A stretch of 64,000 bases of DNA from Corticium candelabrum (Eukaryota; Porifera; Homoscleromorpha; Homosclerophorida; Plakinidae), in contig NC_085087.1 of assembly GCF_963422355.1 (NCBI RefSeq), positions 5,921,709 to 5,985,708 on the forward strand, in the 5' to 3' direction. The notes beneath the pieces were generated by a model, which searched no databases, had not been told where the DNA came from, and saw only the letters and a list, made by a program, of their open reading frames with translations. Shown here piece by piece: positions 1 to 9,970 of the stretch. A program made the translations under genes and the position numbers. How positions within the stretch are numbered: the first letter of the stretch is position 1; every line of letters starts with the position of its first letter.

Positions 1-84
1 TACAAACACACACACACACTTGCGTGCGCGCGCGCACAGGCACACGCACACGCACACGCACACGAACACACGCACGCACGTTAC
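1..84. repeat. CA/CG-rich microsatellite
   Basis: Impure CA repeat with CG interruptions at the window edge. Positions 85-540 hold AT-rich sequence in which I see no gene. Confidence 0.85.
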
Positions 85-544
85 CAATTTTATTTCAAAT
101 AGCGTCAATTATGTTGTTTAAAACTAGTATATGTTTATAAGATCTACATTAAGTGGTCAAAATATTTACATTTTATTTGAAATGCTAATACGGACGTCTG
201 AATATATCAAACGTGCAATACTGCTAGTTTTGTCGAATACACGCAAAGCACGACATTGAAAAATGACACTTTATTACGTTTATAAATACTTTGGCAAGCA
301 AAAACATCTTACCCTTTCTAAAGACTCGAAATTAGTGAGAAATACTTTTCCTTGCAACCACCTGACTCTGCATGCTATGCTCATCGGATAGAAACTCATG
401 CGGTGTATTATCCAGCGTCACGCAATATAGGTTCTGTAGGCTTGTTGTTTGCCGGCCTTAAAGTATTCTGTTCTGTTGTCAATAATGATGCACGGACGAG
501 AATAATTCTCTCTAATACAAGTTAACAAATGCCGGTCCGGGGCA

Positions 545-909
545 ATGACTGACAAAATGTCTCCACCCATTTCAACCATATTTGGAAATTTCCTGCGGTC
601 GGGTTATATTATTCTGTTAGTACTCGCTACTTACTTTTTCTATCAATGGAGACATGTGATGTATGTATTCACATATATTATCATTTCGTTTACATCATTT
701 TGTATGATAAAATGTTCAGTGCTGTTAGCGGTGCGAAAGAGCCTAACGCAACGAGAAAGATAAACGGCGAGAAAGACACGATGCTTCAACGTACGAGACA
801 GTGGTTGATTCTGGACGTCAGCCCGACGTACTGACAAGGAGTCCAATGTGTGAAGAAACTTCGGTGATGGACTATCCATTGTATGCTGTAGTAACCGATC
901 AGAACTAGG
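545..909 (+). pseudogene. 3' end of a divergent Ig/FN3 receptor paralogue (TM and tail)
   Basis: A hydrophobic segment (GYIILLVLATYFFY, then QWRHV) matches the transmembrane exon of the intact receptors at 14,700-18,238 and 58,088-61,241. It ends at a GT donor at 661. A 59-nt intron follows, and a tail exon begins at 720 and ends with the shared terminus VVTDQN at 909. Compared with the intact copies, one base is missing in the tail near 750, which shifts the frame before the tyrosine motifs. Past that shift the sequence still reads like TYETVVDSG, EETSVMDYP and YAVV. No FN3 or Ig exons are visible upstream in the window. I read it as a decayed or frameshifted paralogue; a sequencing error is the alternative. 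Confidence 0.6.
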
Positions 910-1042
910 AAACAGACATCAGAGCGCAATTATGCAAAAATCTACGTTTTCTGGTAGTTAATTGCCGTTCGTAGCGAGGCTTCTAATCTGGGGCGCACAA
1001 CAGAAAGGGGTGTGGTCCTAGATGGCTCTCCAACGAGGTCTT

Positions 1043-1043
<1 letters not shown>

Positions 1044-1127
<84 letters not shown>
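1044..1127. repeat. (TG)n microsatellite
   Basis: Nearly pure TG tract of about 84 bp. The Cys-Val and Thr-His open frames across it are repeat artefacts. Confidence 0.95.
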
Positions 1128-1129
<2 letters not shown>

Positions 1130-1294
1130 ACAAATCTCAAATTTCTCCTCCCCAAGTTTCATGACAGGACCTACCTTAAAAATCGTTTCCGCGTCCGGCT
1201 ACAGATGAGTCTAAGAACGATTCGTTTAAGTAAGCAAACAACGACGAAAAAAGCATTATGAACTTCCGTCGCGCCATCCTTTTGTATTGTAGCT

Positions 1295-1540
1295 AGAGAT
1301 TGTGTGTACTTGACAACCAAGGATAACCTTCAGGAGTTGAATACTACCTACAGTCAACTATTCACACGTCCCGTACTACAGAACGATCAATCCTTTACTA
1401 CACTCTGCTGCATGTATGTTAGGGAATGTGAGTACTTTACAACCAAGAAACACCTCTATTAGCATAATTCCAACTAAAGTCAACTATTCACACATCCCAT
1501 ACTACAATCAATCCTTTACTACACTGTGTTGCATCTAACA
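1295..1540. repeat. Diverged tandem duplication, unit about 120 bp
   Basis: Two adjacent copies share 'gtcaactattcacac', 'atcaatcctttactacac' and 'acaaccaag' in the same order (about 1,300-1,427 and 1,428-1,540). There is no coding potential. The flanks at 1,128-1,294 and 1,541-1,870 show nothing recognisable. Confidence 0.7.
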
Positions 1541-1955
1541 CTGTTGATAGTCAATGTTTGCTGATATCAATTTCTATGTCAGTAAATACTATACCACAGT
1601 CGTTACAACGCAACTGAGTGCATACCTACACAATACATTTCAATTCTCTTGATCACGATCGTAAAACGACAACTACCTATACCAGGACTATATAAGTAAT
1701 CTAAACTACTAGAAAGTTTGCATGTTTACTTTCATGAAGCTAAGGTTTCAACAAATACGAATTGTCTAGCTAGGACACGGCGTCTCAGTAGAAGGTCTGA
1801 AAAATCCGTTGGACGTGTTACTCACGAACGCAAGGCGCCTAGGGATACCGTACAACTATAGTAACTACTAACTCATGGTGGACCTCTTGTCTCTCTTGTA
1901 GTCTTTGCAAAACTAAGTGACGAAAAAACAGAACACGAATAGTTGTGATACTTAC

Positions 1956-2142
1956 CTGGCGTTGCTATGAGATAATGATACAGATCTGGGTATAATAACT
2001 CTGGCCATTCAAGAGGATTGTACACCCACGAAGGGGCAGGAAACTTGTACGCGGACAAGCGAGAAAGACCGCGAGTACGCAACTTTTCTTCATAGTAACT
2101 AAATTCGTTACCACTGAGAGAGCTGCTGTAATCGTAAGCCAT
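1956..2142 (-). CDS. Exon-like ORF, 62 codons, unknown protein (possible YqaJ/SWIM-type element N-terminus)
   Basis: On the minus strand an ATG at 2,142 opens a frame that reads MAYDYSSSLSGNEF, then FPAPSWVYNP, WPELLYPDLYHYL and IATP. It ends at a consensus GTAAGT donor directly after 1,956. The aromatic, proline-rich composition and the 'YPDLYHYLI.TP' wording resemble the start of long cnidarian and sponge proteins that carry SWIM and YqaJ-like domains; that is from memory and uncertain. The next AG downstream (about 1,905) leads to only a few codons before a stop, so this looks like the 5' fragment of a gene. A 'ccaaaatggcgg' motif (YY1-like) lies just upstream near 2,200. The sequence 2,180-2,990 shows no other gene. 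Confidence 0.4.
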
Positions 2143-3014
2143 CAGCAGCCACGTGGATCGGGAGTAACAATGCAACGCACACGATCGTTTGTACCTCCAA
2201 AATGGCGGATGCCCGTTGCTATGTCATTGCGCATATGTCTGCGACGTCTGCCCACGGCATGAATAGCTTTCTAGTACACACAAATCGTCAGTGCACCTTG
2301 ATGCTTCAGGCTTTAGTGTCCTTTTACCATGGACAAAAGCCCAAAACCTTATAGAAAATGACTCATGTTAATTAATTAACGTTATTCTCCGTTTCGAAAC
2401 ATTTCGGGTGAGAATACGTGCTGTTGGCCCGCCCCGCCGATTTCTCGCTTGTTTCCTCGCGCTGCTCATTTCTTTCACATCTTTGCATTACTGGAGAAGC
2501 GAATCAAAGCAACGCTTTCTTTCTGAGCACATTATTGCAGCCAGCACTGCAGGCAACGAGAGGTGTACTATCTCGTCAGCTTTAGCCACTTCCGTTCCTC
2601 TTGTGACGTCACGGCGGATACGCTTACGCCTTAATATCTTCACGAATGTAGCGTCAAAAGTCAAACTTTTAATTTTGGGGGGGGCATAAGAACATTAAGA
2701 ACTAACCAAACATGCAATAAAATAATTTTATATTTTTTCATGTCAGCTACCTTTTAATAAAAGGTATCTTGCATGAGTTGCAAAATATACATCAATTGAA
2801 TAACGATTAAACAATGTAACAGCGCTAACATGATTAGCTAGTCGTCTAAGCCTAAACAGGAGTATAGAATAGAAAACTTAACCATTCAATGGCTCGTCAA
2901 AAACATGGAAGTCTTGTAGTTCAGTTATTGATTATTTAAATTATAAACTAACCAATTAAGAATAACTATCAGAAGATGTTGATTTTGGCATAATTGCGTT
3001 CTGATGTCTGTTTC

Positions 3015-3440
3015 CTAGTTCTGATCGGTTACTACACTATACGATGGATTGTCGATCACCGATGTTTCTTCATACAGTGGACTCCTTGTCAGCACCTCCG
3101 GCTGACGTTCAGAATTAACCACTACCTCGTACGTTGCAGCATTGTGTCTTTCTTCCCGTTCATCCATTTCTGTTGCGTTAGACTCCTTCTTACCGCCAAC
3201 AACACTGGAAATTTTATAATACAAAATGTGAGAAAGGAAAGATAATTCTCATCTGCTTCTAGACAAGAATTGGAAGAGCAACAAGACATAAAAAAATATT
3301 GATCCATTGACTTGGACAAGATCTTGTTGGTAAACCGAAACCTCGAGGAGTGTACGTAATAGGCAAGCTAATGACTACAAAACCAATGCAAGAGTAACAC
3401 ACAATATTATATATGTCATTATAAAGAGCAAGATACAAAA
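3015..3440 (-). pseudogene. Degenerate receptor 3' end lacking its TM exon
   Basis: The tail exon (3,204 down to the stop at 3,015) is open and reads VVGGKKESNATEMDE, TYEVVVNSE, PLYEETSVIDNP and SYSVVTDQN, so all the tail tyrosines are present. Upstream, the FN3-to-TM intron (near 3,240-3,310) runs straight into the TM-to-tail intron, so the TM exon has been deleted. A remnant of the 'TSLTNT' hydrophobic exon (SLPITYTPRGFG) lies near 3,350. The linker intron continues to about 3,540, where another element interrupts it. It is a pseudogene or a source of tail sequence, not a membrane protein as it stands. Confidence 0.6.
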
Positions 3441-3539
3441 GCAAGAAAAGTGGTTAGTACATGTTAGAGTTTACATGTACAGTAATTCAAAAATTGCATT
3501 GCCACAACAAACTAAAATTTTGAATATTGATATGCATAC

Positions 3540-4510
3540 TCGAAACAGAACTAGCCGTTCAACCAAGAAGAAGACAACCAAAACCGATGAGAAGGCAGGA
3601 TTGAAGTGCTAAAACACTCTTTTACCCTTTGCAAAGAAAGTCAATCGCTGCTTAGCGCGCGTTGACAAAGTCTTGACGTTATCTAATTCAACTTTACCTA
3701 GGAGAAGCAGGGATGAAGGTTCTAGCTTCTCTGATAGTAAACAAAGTTACAGCATTCGGTACTGCTGGTTGTAGCAGCGATGACGTGCTTCACTTCGTGC
3801 AAGGTCAGGCAAAGGTAGATATCAAACTGAGATTGGAACACCTGCACACGTCCTATTCAGAGCCAAGTAACAATTTAGGGGCCTTGAAAGGAAAGCACGG
3901 GCTGTTCCTGTGCGAGGTGGGAGAATGTGCTCACTGCAAAGCTCGAACATGGATGACGTGAATCGTCTGCTACATCCGATGCATCAAGCCTGTGCAGTTG
4001 CGAGGCAAGACACACACAAGTTCAAATTCTTATGCTGGACAAACTAGAAAGTACCGGAGGGCTAGTAGATGCCAACAGAGTGAGCTTGTCAGTAGAGAAA
4101 ATTCAGCAGTTTCCGCTAATAACCGTTGCTGAGTCAAATAAAGTTCGACTCAATGAGCGTGCGCTATCTCTCCTGGATAGTAGCAAACGGAGACCGTGAT
4201 AGTGTTGTTGTGTTAGCTAGTCACCTATAAACCTATCTCAGGTGCGAAGTTGCAGAATTGCCTTTGCGTTTTCATGGGTAGAGGTCGTGTCCGGTGAATG
4301 ATGGTGATGTCCGATAAACGGTTTGCAGAGAAGGATTACGTTTACCGTCTTAGCGTAACCGTTTCAAGCCTTTGGAAGTCCCGCGTCTGGAATCACAGTC
4401 TTTACTATTCCTTCTTACTGTGGGCTTTAACAAAGCTCAGTCTTATTTCGTTTAATTTTTGCACGGCTGTCCGATGATTGATGGTGTAAAAGCACCTAAA
4501 ATGGTCTAGA
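3540..4510 (-). mobile_element. Partial copy of the repeat element seen at 32,923-34,530
   Basis: This stretch matches the inverse of the element at 32,923-34,530 over most of its length. Shared signposts are a short ORF with LHFVQGQAKVDIKLRLEHL (3,713-3,961), the block around 'gctcgaacatgga', and the terminal 'gtccgatgattgatggtgt' near 4,480. It interrupts the linker intron of the receptor fragment at 3,015-3,440. I see no transposase signature, so it is a non-autonomous element or a remnant of an unrecognised family. Confidence 0.5.
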
Positions 4511-4651
4511 GTAACGCGCGCTACAAACAAACGATTTTAAGTGGTAGAAGATACATCAAGCCTGGGCAAGGCCACTAAGCTTTACGCTCATTTTCACTTA
4601 CTTACCTTAAAAGGGATCTCAGCTGTAGTATTGGTGAGAGAGTTGTAGCCT

Positions 4652-4913
4652 GCGAGCCAAGCCTTCGTCCGGGCTCACTGCGTGACCTAGCGTTCATGCT
4701 GTTCGCCTGCTCGCAGGTGAGAGGAGGTGCTTGAGTCGGAACTGCTGTTCGCCTGCACGGTGCTTGAGTGCTCGCACGGAGAAAGTGCTTGAGCCGGAAC
4801 TGCTTGAACTGCTTTCGAGTAGTTCCGGATCAAGTATCTCCTCTCACGTGCGCGCAGACGAACAGCACGTACGTGATGTCGCGCACTGAGCACGGAGGAA
4901 GGCTTGGCTCTCG
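4652..4913. mobile_element. Foldback/MITE-like element, about 260 bp
   Basis: The ends are imperfect inverted repeats of about 32 bp: left begins 'agccaagccttcgtccgg', and right, reversed, begins 'agccaagccttcctccgt'. The interior repeats 'gaactgct', 'gcttgag' and 'gaacagcac' in both orientations, so it should fold into a long hairpin. It sits where a divergent Ig2 exon begins. Half copies (right arm only) occur at about 11,258-11,345 and 26,640-26,735. Confidence 0.6.
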
Positions 4914-4939
4914 AGAGATGCACAAGTGTAGCAACAAGA

Positions 4940-5420
4940 TATGGTGGGAACATCTACAGTCAAGTGAGAGTAGCAAACAACAGAAACAATGACATTTCAA
5001 AATGACAAGTAAATCTTGCTTCATACTAGCTTCCAAGTAGAATTTGAATGACATTACTACCAATGTTGTTACAATTCCACCATTCAAAGAAAAGCTGCAC
5101 TGTAGTTGAGATGTATTTTGAGAGACTTGATTGAAACTCATAGTAAAAGAAGATTGCTTTGCCGTAAAGTTTGATCGTACAGTAAAACCAGCAGTAGGCT
5201 CTAGGCAAGTCTCTGTAAAAGTAGAGGATCCACTTTCTGGTCAAATGTCCAAAACAGCTCCGGTGATAACGAGCCTTGCTATGTGCAACTAATAGTAACG
5301 TTGTTATTTAGAAAAGCAAAGCAATCAACAGATTCATAACTGATCGTAACGTTACGTCCATCTATATATGTATACAGTAGAACCAGATCACATAGGCTTC
5401 CAGATAGTTATTCAGTGCGC
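4940..5420 (-). pseudogene. Divergent (B-type) Ig1 exon remnant
   Basis: Read on the minus strand it resembles Ig1 of the intact receptors: DYYALL, NNNVTISCT, then SINEVSQNTSQLQCSF-like sequence, and a terminal LEAS/LLGS followed by GT. A stop codon (TAG) falls directly after the first Ig cysteine where intact genes have TAC. Its two closest relatives (11,360-11,880 and 26,790-27,250) have TAA at the same place. An Ig2 start (VPTIS) follows and is cut by the foldback element at 4,652-4,913. Confidence 0.5.
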
Positions 5421-5523
5421 TATAGGTAGATAGCAAAGCTAACAGTTTACAATGAGAGTACATTTATTTTTACTTGTTAGTGTATGTTATTATGTTAATA
5501 ATATACAGACGTCTATATTATCG

Positions 5524-5612
5524 ATCTAAGTCCCGTATCTAACAAAAAGTCCCGTAATTGGTACCGCAGGTCCCGTATTTGGTATTATTAATTCCCGTAT
5601 ACGGTACCACGT
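5524..5612. repeat. Phased TCCCGTA repeat cluster
   Basis: Four copies of TCCCGTA spaced about 19, 21 and 22 bp apart, with two ggtacc palindromes between and after them. The same cluster occurs at about 12,662-12,745, 28,030-28,112, inverted at 21,421-21,502, and inverted at 63,183-63,268. Positions 5,613-6,000 are AT-rich and otherwise featureless. Confidence 0.75.
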
Positions 5613-5999
5613 CTTGTCAGCGGTGTATTCGATGACCCACGACAACTAAACTGTTACTGATCTGTTTTAACTGATGGGTTATTGCTGTTTTGTAAATTGG
5701 TTTTGTTCTATAACTCTCTAGAGCACAACACAAAACCTTTCACTTTAATATACGCATGCGCAGAGCATTAATTTTACATATGCAAAACACTAAAAACACG
5801 CAAATTAAAAATTTACAATTTAATTAAATAACAAAATTATATAGCTTATGTAAAGCAAACGTGTGAAAAAGAACTATTTGGGCAATTAATTAAACTTAAA
5901 GTACTCGATAACTTTTATCATAGCCTCAACTATAAACGTTTTCGCAAAGCTATTAATCTGGTTATTCTTACGCAGAGAAAATGCGGCAAATTATAAAAA

Positions 6000-6690
6000 T
6001 TAGTAAGGCAAGTGACGTTGCCTTCTTCACGTAGAAATTTCTTGTCACTCTGAGTTTCCACGTATTTCCCGACTTTAGAACAACGCCCAACTCCTACCGT
6101 GTACGTAACTAGAGCTGCACGAGAGTTACAATTTGCTTACAAGATATGATGGGAACGCCTACCTACAATCAAGTGACTCTTGACTGAGCGGTAACAGAGT
6201 GGAGAAACAAGTTTTAAAATATTTTTTTAATTTTTCTATTACAATTTAATGATTAACCTATTAGACGCATTAAAGTTGCACACAGACGACATTTTAAGTC
6301 TACGTGATTGTTATTTCTAGTCTGATTAATACTTCATCAGATTTTGAAAATTTGCTAGAAAGACTAGTTTTTATTGTGTTAAATTTTTATCACGTGACAT
6401 GACGTCTACCCGTCACTTGTAACATGCTATTATTGATTGTCTCACAGAACATTGAAATTGAATCTCTAATCGTTTGTGACAACGTTCAACATAAACGGTT
6501 GCATATTACTAAAAAAACTCAATAATCAATGCACATTGTTTTCAAAAACCGTTTCCTCCTAATCAAGCACACAAAACAAAATTGTAAAACAAATGAACAC
6601 TGCATGTGGTGCGTAGATCCTGTAGAGCGAAACAATTAAATGAGACAACTCCGACTGTCCAAAGCGTTGATTGATGCAACTTAGTTGTAT
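6000..6690 (-). pseudogene. Degenerate Ig-like exon remnants (old cassette copy)
   Basis: The block around 6,060-6,170 (minus) reads VPIISCK-like from a 'gtag' acceptor, the signature of an Ig2 start. It is followed at lower coordinates by out-of-frame sequence. Positions 6,400-6,690 correspond to the longer open Ig-like stretch at 13,505-13,807. Both are diverged counterparts of segments downstream of receptor A1, which shows that 4,650-7,400 is an older copy of the cassette. Confidence 0.4.
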
Positions 6691-6839
6691 AGCTAATTAA
6701 ATGAGTCATGCATAATTGCAAAAAGTACGTACCTTGTAGTCATGTATTCTCTGTCGTCCAACTGTCGATTAACTGGCCAATTAGTTATAATTATCAAAAA
6801 TGTAGGTTTTTTTTGGAATTGCATTCTAATGTTTGCCGA

Positions 6840-7400
6840 CTAATTCTGATCGACTACGACACCGTATAATGAATTGCCGACCATCGATGTTTCTTCATAC
6901 AGTGGGTTCCTTGTTTGCCGTTCATCCATTTCCGTTGCGTTACATTTATTCGCACCGCCTAATGCACGATACATTTCATCATGCAAAATTTCATTTCCTT
7001 CAACTTACTGTTTTCCTTGCATTTCTTCCAAACAATAAGTAAGGCAGCTGCGATAATAGTAATAATAATCAGGGCAATAGCTGCCACTACGATGACTGGT
7101 ACGTGTATTAGCAATGCTAAATAAGACAGAGAGAATACGGCATACGAAATACAACTGCAGCATGATGACTGTACCTAGTTAATCGTCCTTTTAGGTTTCT
7201 TTTGTTGATGTTACATTAGTAGTGCTGCCATCTATACAAACACAAATCAGTAATACTGGAAGAGTAAGCAATCGTGTTGTAGCTATCGTGTCATGACAAT
7301 AACTGGTAGTACAATGTATTGATATTGTAAAGTGCACAAGAATTTGTCAATAACAATTGCTGTACCACTTCTTGCTGTTGACTTCGAACATTGTGGAGTA
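6840..7400 (-). pseudogene. Divergent receptor 3' end with a different TM helix and a shortened tail
   Basis: A transmembrane exon (near 7,112 down to 7,009) encodes VPVIVVAAIALIIITIIAA followed by the stop-transfer WKKCKEN, unlike the A-type helix. A 50-nt GT-AG intron (7,008-6,959) leads to a tail exon (6,958-6,840) reading GGANKCNATEMDERQ, RNPLYEETSMVG and LYGVVVDQN then stop. Relative to A1 the tail lacks about 20 residues that carry the first tyrosine (TYETV) but keeps the YEET/YxVV pair. A linker remnant lies near 7,400. No intact Ig exons are attached, so it is probably a fragment, although this 3' part is open. Confidence 0.5.
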
Positions 7401-7654
7401 ATGGGTAAGCTAGTGACTACAACAACACCAACACAAGAAAGAAATTCAGTGAGACAAAAACCATTACTTTAACATATAATGGAATGAACACAGCAAACAA
7501 TAATCCTACACTAAAGCTGCAAACGTATATTAAACATATATTTAAGCTACGAGCGTAAAAGAAGGACACCACAATCAGTGGTGGACTGCTTCGCGAGAAG
7601 CTCACTCTAAACGGGTTGAATTGACTTCCGGTCTGTCTGTCGGTATGTCTGTAC

Positions 7655-7678
7655 CTATCTATCTATCTATCTATCTAT
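7655..7678. repeat. (TCTA)n microsatellite
   Basis: Short run of about six ATCT units upstream of the ORF at 7,946. Confidence 0.8.
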
Positions 7679-7699
7679 GTTTGTTTGTAAGCGTGTGTC

Positions 7700-7862
7700 A
7701 CGGGGGAGTTTGTCAGCCAATCAGCAGTCGTTTTGGGACGCAAACGTAGGTGACGTAATACTAGCTTGTCAGGCTGAATCACTCTCGGGAATTTGTTAAG
7801 CCAATCAGCAGTCTTTTGAGACACCAACAATGGGTGACGTAACAATCCCGCGCATTATGACA
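7700..7862 (+). promoter_or_regulatory. Duplicated CCAAT + CRE-like module (putative promoter)
   Basis: Two direct copies of a module of about 60 bp. Each contains 'gccaatcagcagtc' (a CCAAT box) followed 20-30 bp later by 'gtgacgtaa' (CRE/ATF-like). The pair lies 100-250 bp upstream of the ORF at 7,946-8,323. CCAAT-box and CRE combinations are typical of TATA-less animal promoters, so I read it as the promoter of that transcript or of an element that carried it. Confidence 0.45.
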
Positions 7863-7945
7863 GAAAAGCCGAGATGTCGTAAACCTTCATTTTACGGTCA
7901 AACTGTCGTCAAACCGAGAAGCGCAGAGTAAAGATCAGGTAATAG

Positions 7946-8323
7946 TTGTATCCGTTTGTTACTTTTTACAAGAGAATCGCAAAACAAACGAATTTATCGT
8001 TCTACAAGAAGCCAAGCGAAGGTGAGGGAGACTCCGTTAATGATATTTTAGACACGGTCTTTCCAGAAACAAGAGAACCACTCGATGAAAGCACTAGCTC
8101 TGACGAAGAAGATGTCGAAGAAATTGATACTTCTCCTCCACCATCGTTCAAAGAGGCTATGACAAGCATTGGATCAGCATTGGACTATCTTCGGACAATT
8201 CAAGGATCAGAGGCAGAGTGCCTGAAATTGGCAAATATTCGTGAGTATATGGTGGACCAATACTTCAAAAACCAAATACAACAGCGCATTGAACAGTACT
8301 TTAAACCCATAAATGAAAACTAG
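7946..8323 (+). CDS. Hypothetical acidic protein, possible Tigger/pogo-type C-terminal fragment
   Basis: A 125-codon frame that begins with a likely intron-derived stretch; a 'ttttacaag' acceptor-like site lies near 7,970. It contains an acidic, serine-rich segment (DESTSSDEEDVEEID), then PPPSFKEAMTSIGSALDYL and a helical C-terminus ending YFKPINEN. The order 'acidic linker, PPxSFxEA, helix, LxxIR' resembles the C-terminal end of CENP-B/Tigger-like transposase proteins; this is family memory, not a search. An AATAAA-like signal (aaaataaatg) follows near 8,351. No DDE core is visible upstream. It could be a captured fragment or a small host gene. Confidence 0.35.
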   Translation: MYPFVTFYKRIAKQTNLSFYKKPSEGEGDSVNDILDTVFPETREPLDESTSSDEEDVEEIDTSPPPSFKEAMTSIGSALDYLRTIQGSEAECLKLANIREYMVDQYFKNQIQQRIEQYFKPINEN

Positions 8324-8699
8324 ATTGCTCGCGAGTTGATATATTAAACTAAAATAAATGTCAAACCTGTTAGTAAGCCTTTACAAGGCATTCACTGTGC
8401 GCAAACGTGTACATTGGATTCAACGAACACATCGCAAATAACGACCTAAATATTATGCCCTTTCAGATGTCGCTAAATGTGAGGTTGACTGTAAACGAGT
8501 GTTTACATTGTGTCTGGCAGACGTCATTGAAGTAGTTACTCTAATTTAATTTCCTATTTTCCAGCCCAAGATGACAAAGTCCACACAAACAATTTCCACA
8601 CTGCACCTACATGATAATAGATGTCTGTAAAACAAACAAAAAAGCGACTTGCCGTGTTCTTTTATCTCACGGTTTCTATACAACTAAAATCTAGACATC

Positions 8700-9080
8700 G
8701 ATTTGTTGGACAGTTGGCGTTGTCTTAGTGTAATTGTGTCAAGTAGACACCGTGGTGTTCTTCACGTACCACGTTGTTTAGTTAATTTATTTCCCATTGT
8801 ATTTGCTGCAATTTTTTTAGAGTATCCGTCTATTATTTATGAGGCGATGTGCATTACTCATTTAGTCAAGAATTCAGCACTGACTCTAAAATAGTCTTCT
8901 GTTTCTTGAGCAACATGAATGCAATGACATTAATTGTAGGTTGTTTCAATGTTGCGTCAAACGATTTCGACAAATTATCTGTGTCAAAGTTTAGTAGGAC
9001 AATCGCAATAATAATGTGCGCTAGTGACGTGCAGACATCACGTCACATGATAAAATTGAATACAGAAAACTAAGCTTTCC
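8700..9080 (+). pseudogene. Degenerate Ig-like exon remnant
   Basis: Open stretches at 8,703-8,894 and 8,849-9,073 are diverged relatives of the minus-strand stretches at 12,230-12,560 and 13,505-13,807. The second half, around SKFSRTIAIIMC, aligns with the Ig F-strand-like ISMFSETISNSMLQVTC of 13,505-13,807. No intact domain remains. An almost identical copy lies at 21,590-21,914, where the Sailor element interrupts it. Confidence 0.4.
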
Positions 9081-9420
9081 AGTAAAATTTTAGATGGTCT
9101 TTCATAATCAATTCATAACGATAATCACGTATACTTAATTAAAATGTCGTCTTTGTAGAACAAGAATGTATTCAGTAGATTGAGTCACGAATTGTCTAGA
9201 GATTCACAGTGATGCAGCAAAGCGAAAAGGTGGAATTCTCGTCTTGCGGCCCGGCGTCTTTGATTGACTTGCAGGAAATCGTGGTTGTTTGTACATACTA
9301 TAGTGAGTTTAATTTATATGGGAACTCTAGTACAGCAGTCACCTGACTTGTAGTCATGCTATCACAAGTATTCCTTGTTAGTTTTTACTCGAGGCCCGGA
9401 TTTCAGGGTGGAGAGTATAG

Positions 9421-9471
9421 TAGTCGTTCGATGACCCGATGACCCGACGACCCGACGACCCGACGACCGTA
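9421..9471. repeat. GACCCGAC minisatellite
   Basis: Five or six imperfect 8-9 bp units (gacccgatg / gacccgacg). The unit 2 copy is at about 24,848-24,896 with small differences. The surrounding 9,080-9,745 shows no convincing gene. Confidence 0.8.
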
Positions 9472-9749
9472 TATATAGTTGGTTAGTGCAGATGCAAATG
9501 AATCTATTGCGACCAATAGACGAGAAGTGGTGTCATTACTGACCAATAGACGAACGTGATGTCATCATGAGGCTCCACCTCTCTTTGTTTGGTAGCTGCT
9601 AACGAGAATTCGGCCATCGGGCGTCCGTCCTGTACATGGTGTTTAGTCATTGCTCTAGGGGTTTAGCACATAGAAACAAGGCCTATAGTTTACATTTGCA
9701 CGTGTATGTTTCCCCAACAACAACCAGGAGCGAGGGTGTGTAGCTGTAC

Positions 9750-9970
9750 CTGACTTGTAACATTTTTCTTGTTCCACCGTGTTTCTGCGTAGTGGTTCTG
9801 CAGTCCGCTAGCTTGAATTTTGGGCGTGCGTGGTTGAGCGGCCGTGGTGTTGTTGCAAAGATCACTAGTGTCGTCTTCAACAGAAATTTGGCGCTTCACG
9901 GGAATTTGCGAAGTGGAACGTGCATTGTTAATGACAGCATCTGTTTGTCGGACGAAGCGGCTCGGCTGAC
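9750..9970 (-). CDS. Exon-like ORF (221 nt) bounded by splice signals, unknown product
   Basis: On the minus strand an acceptor (ttacag) precedes 9,970 and a GTACAG donor follows 9,750. One frame is open throughout, containing STSQIPVKRQISVEDDTSD, LCNNTTAAQPRTPKIQ and NHYAETRWNKKNVTSQ. It has two N-glycosylation sequons and only one cysteine, and I recognise no domain. The unit 2 copy at 25,178-25,398 has the same length and is also open. It could be an exon of a further gene in the cassette. The opposite strand is also partly open, so coding status is uncertain. The downstream stretch to 11,240 contains an exon-like start near 10,771 (MTKSTPTISTLHLLL, +) but no recognisable protein. Confidence 0.3.

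Noticed and set aside
2408..2689. Signal-peptide-like plus-strand ORF
   Set aside because: It lacks an ATG at its start, has low-complexity basic content and no splice context or homologue in the window.
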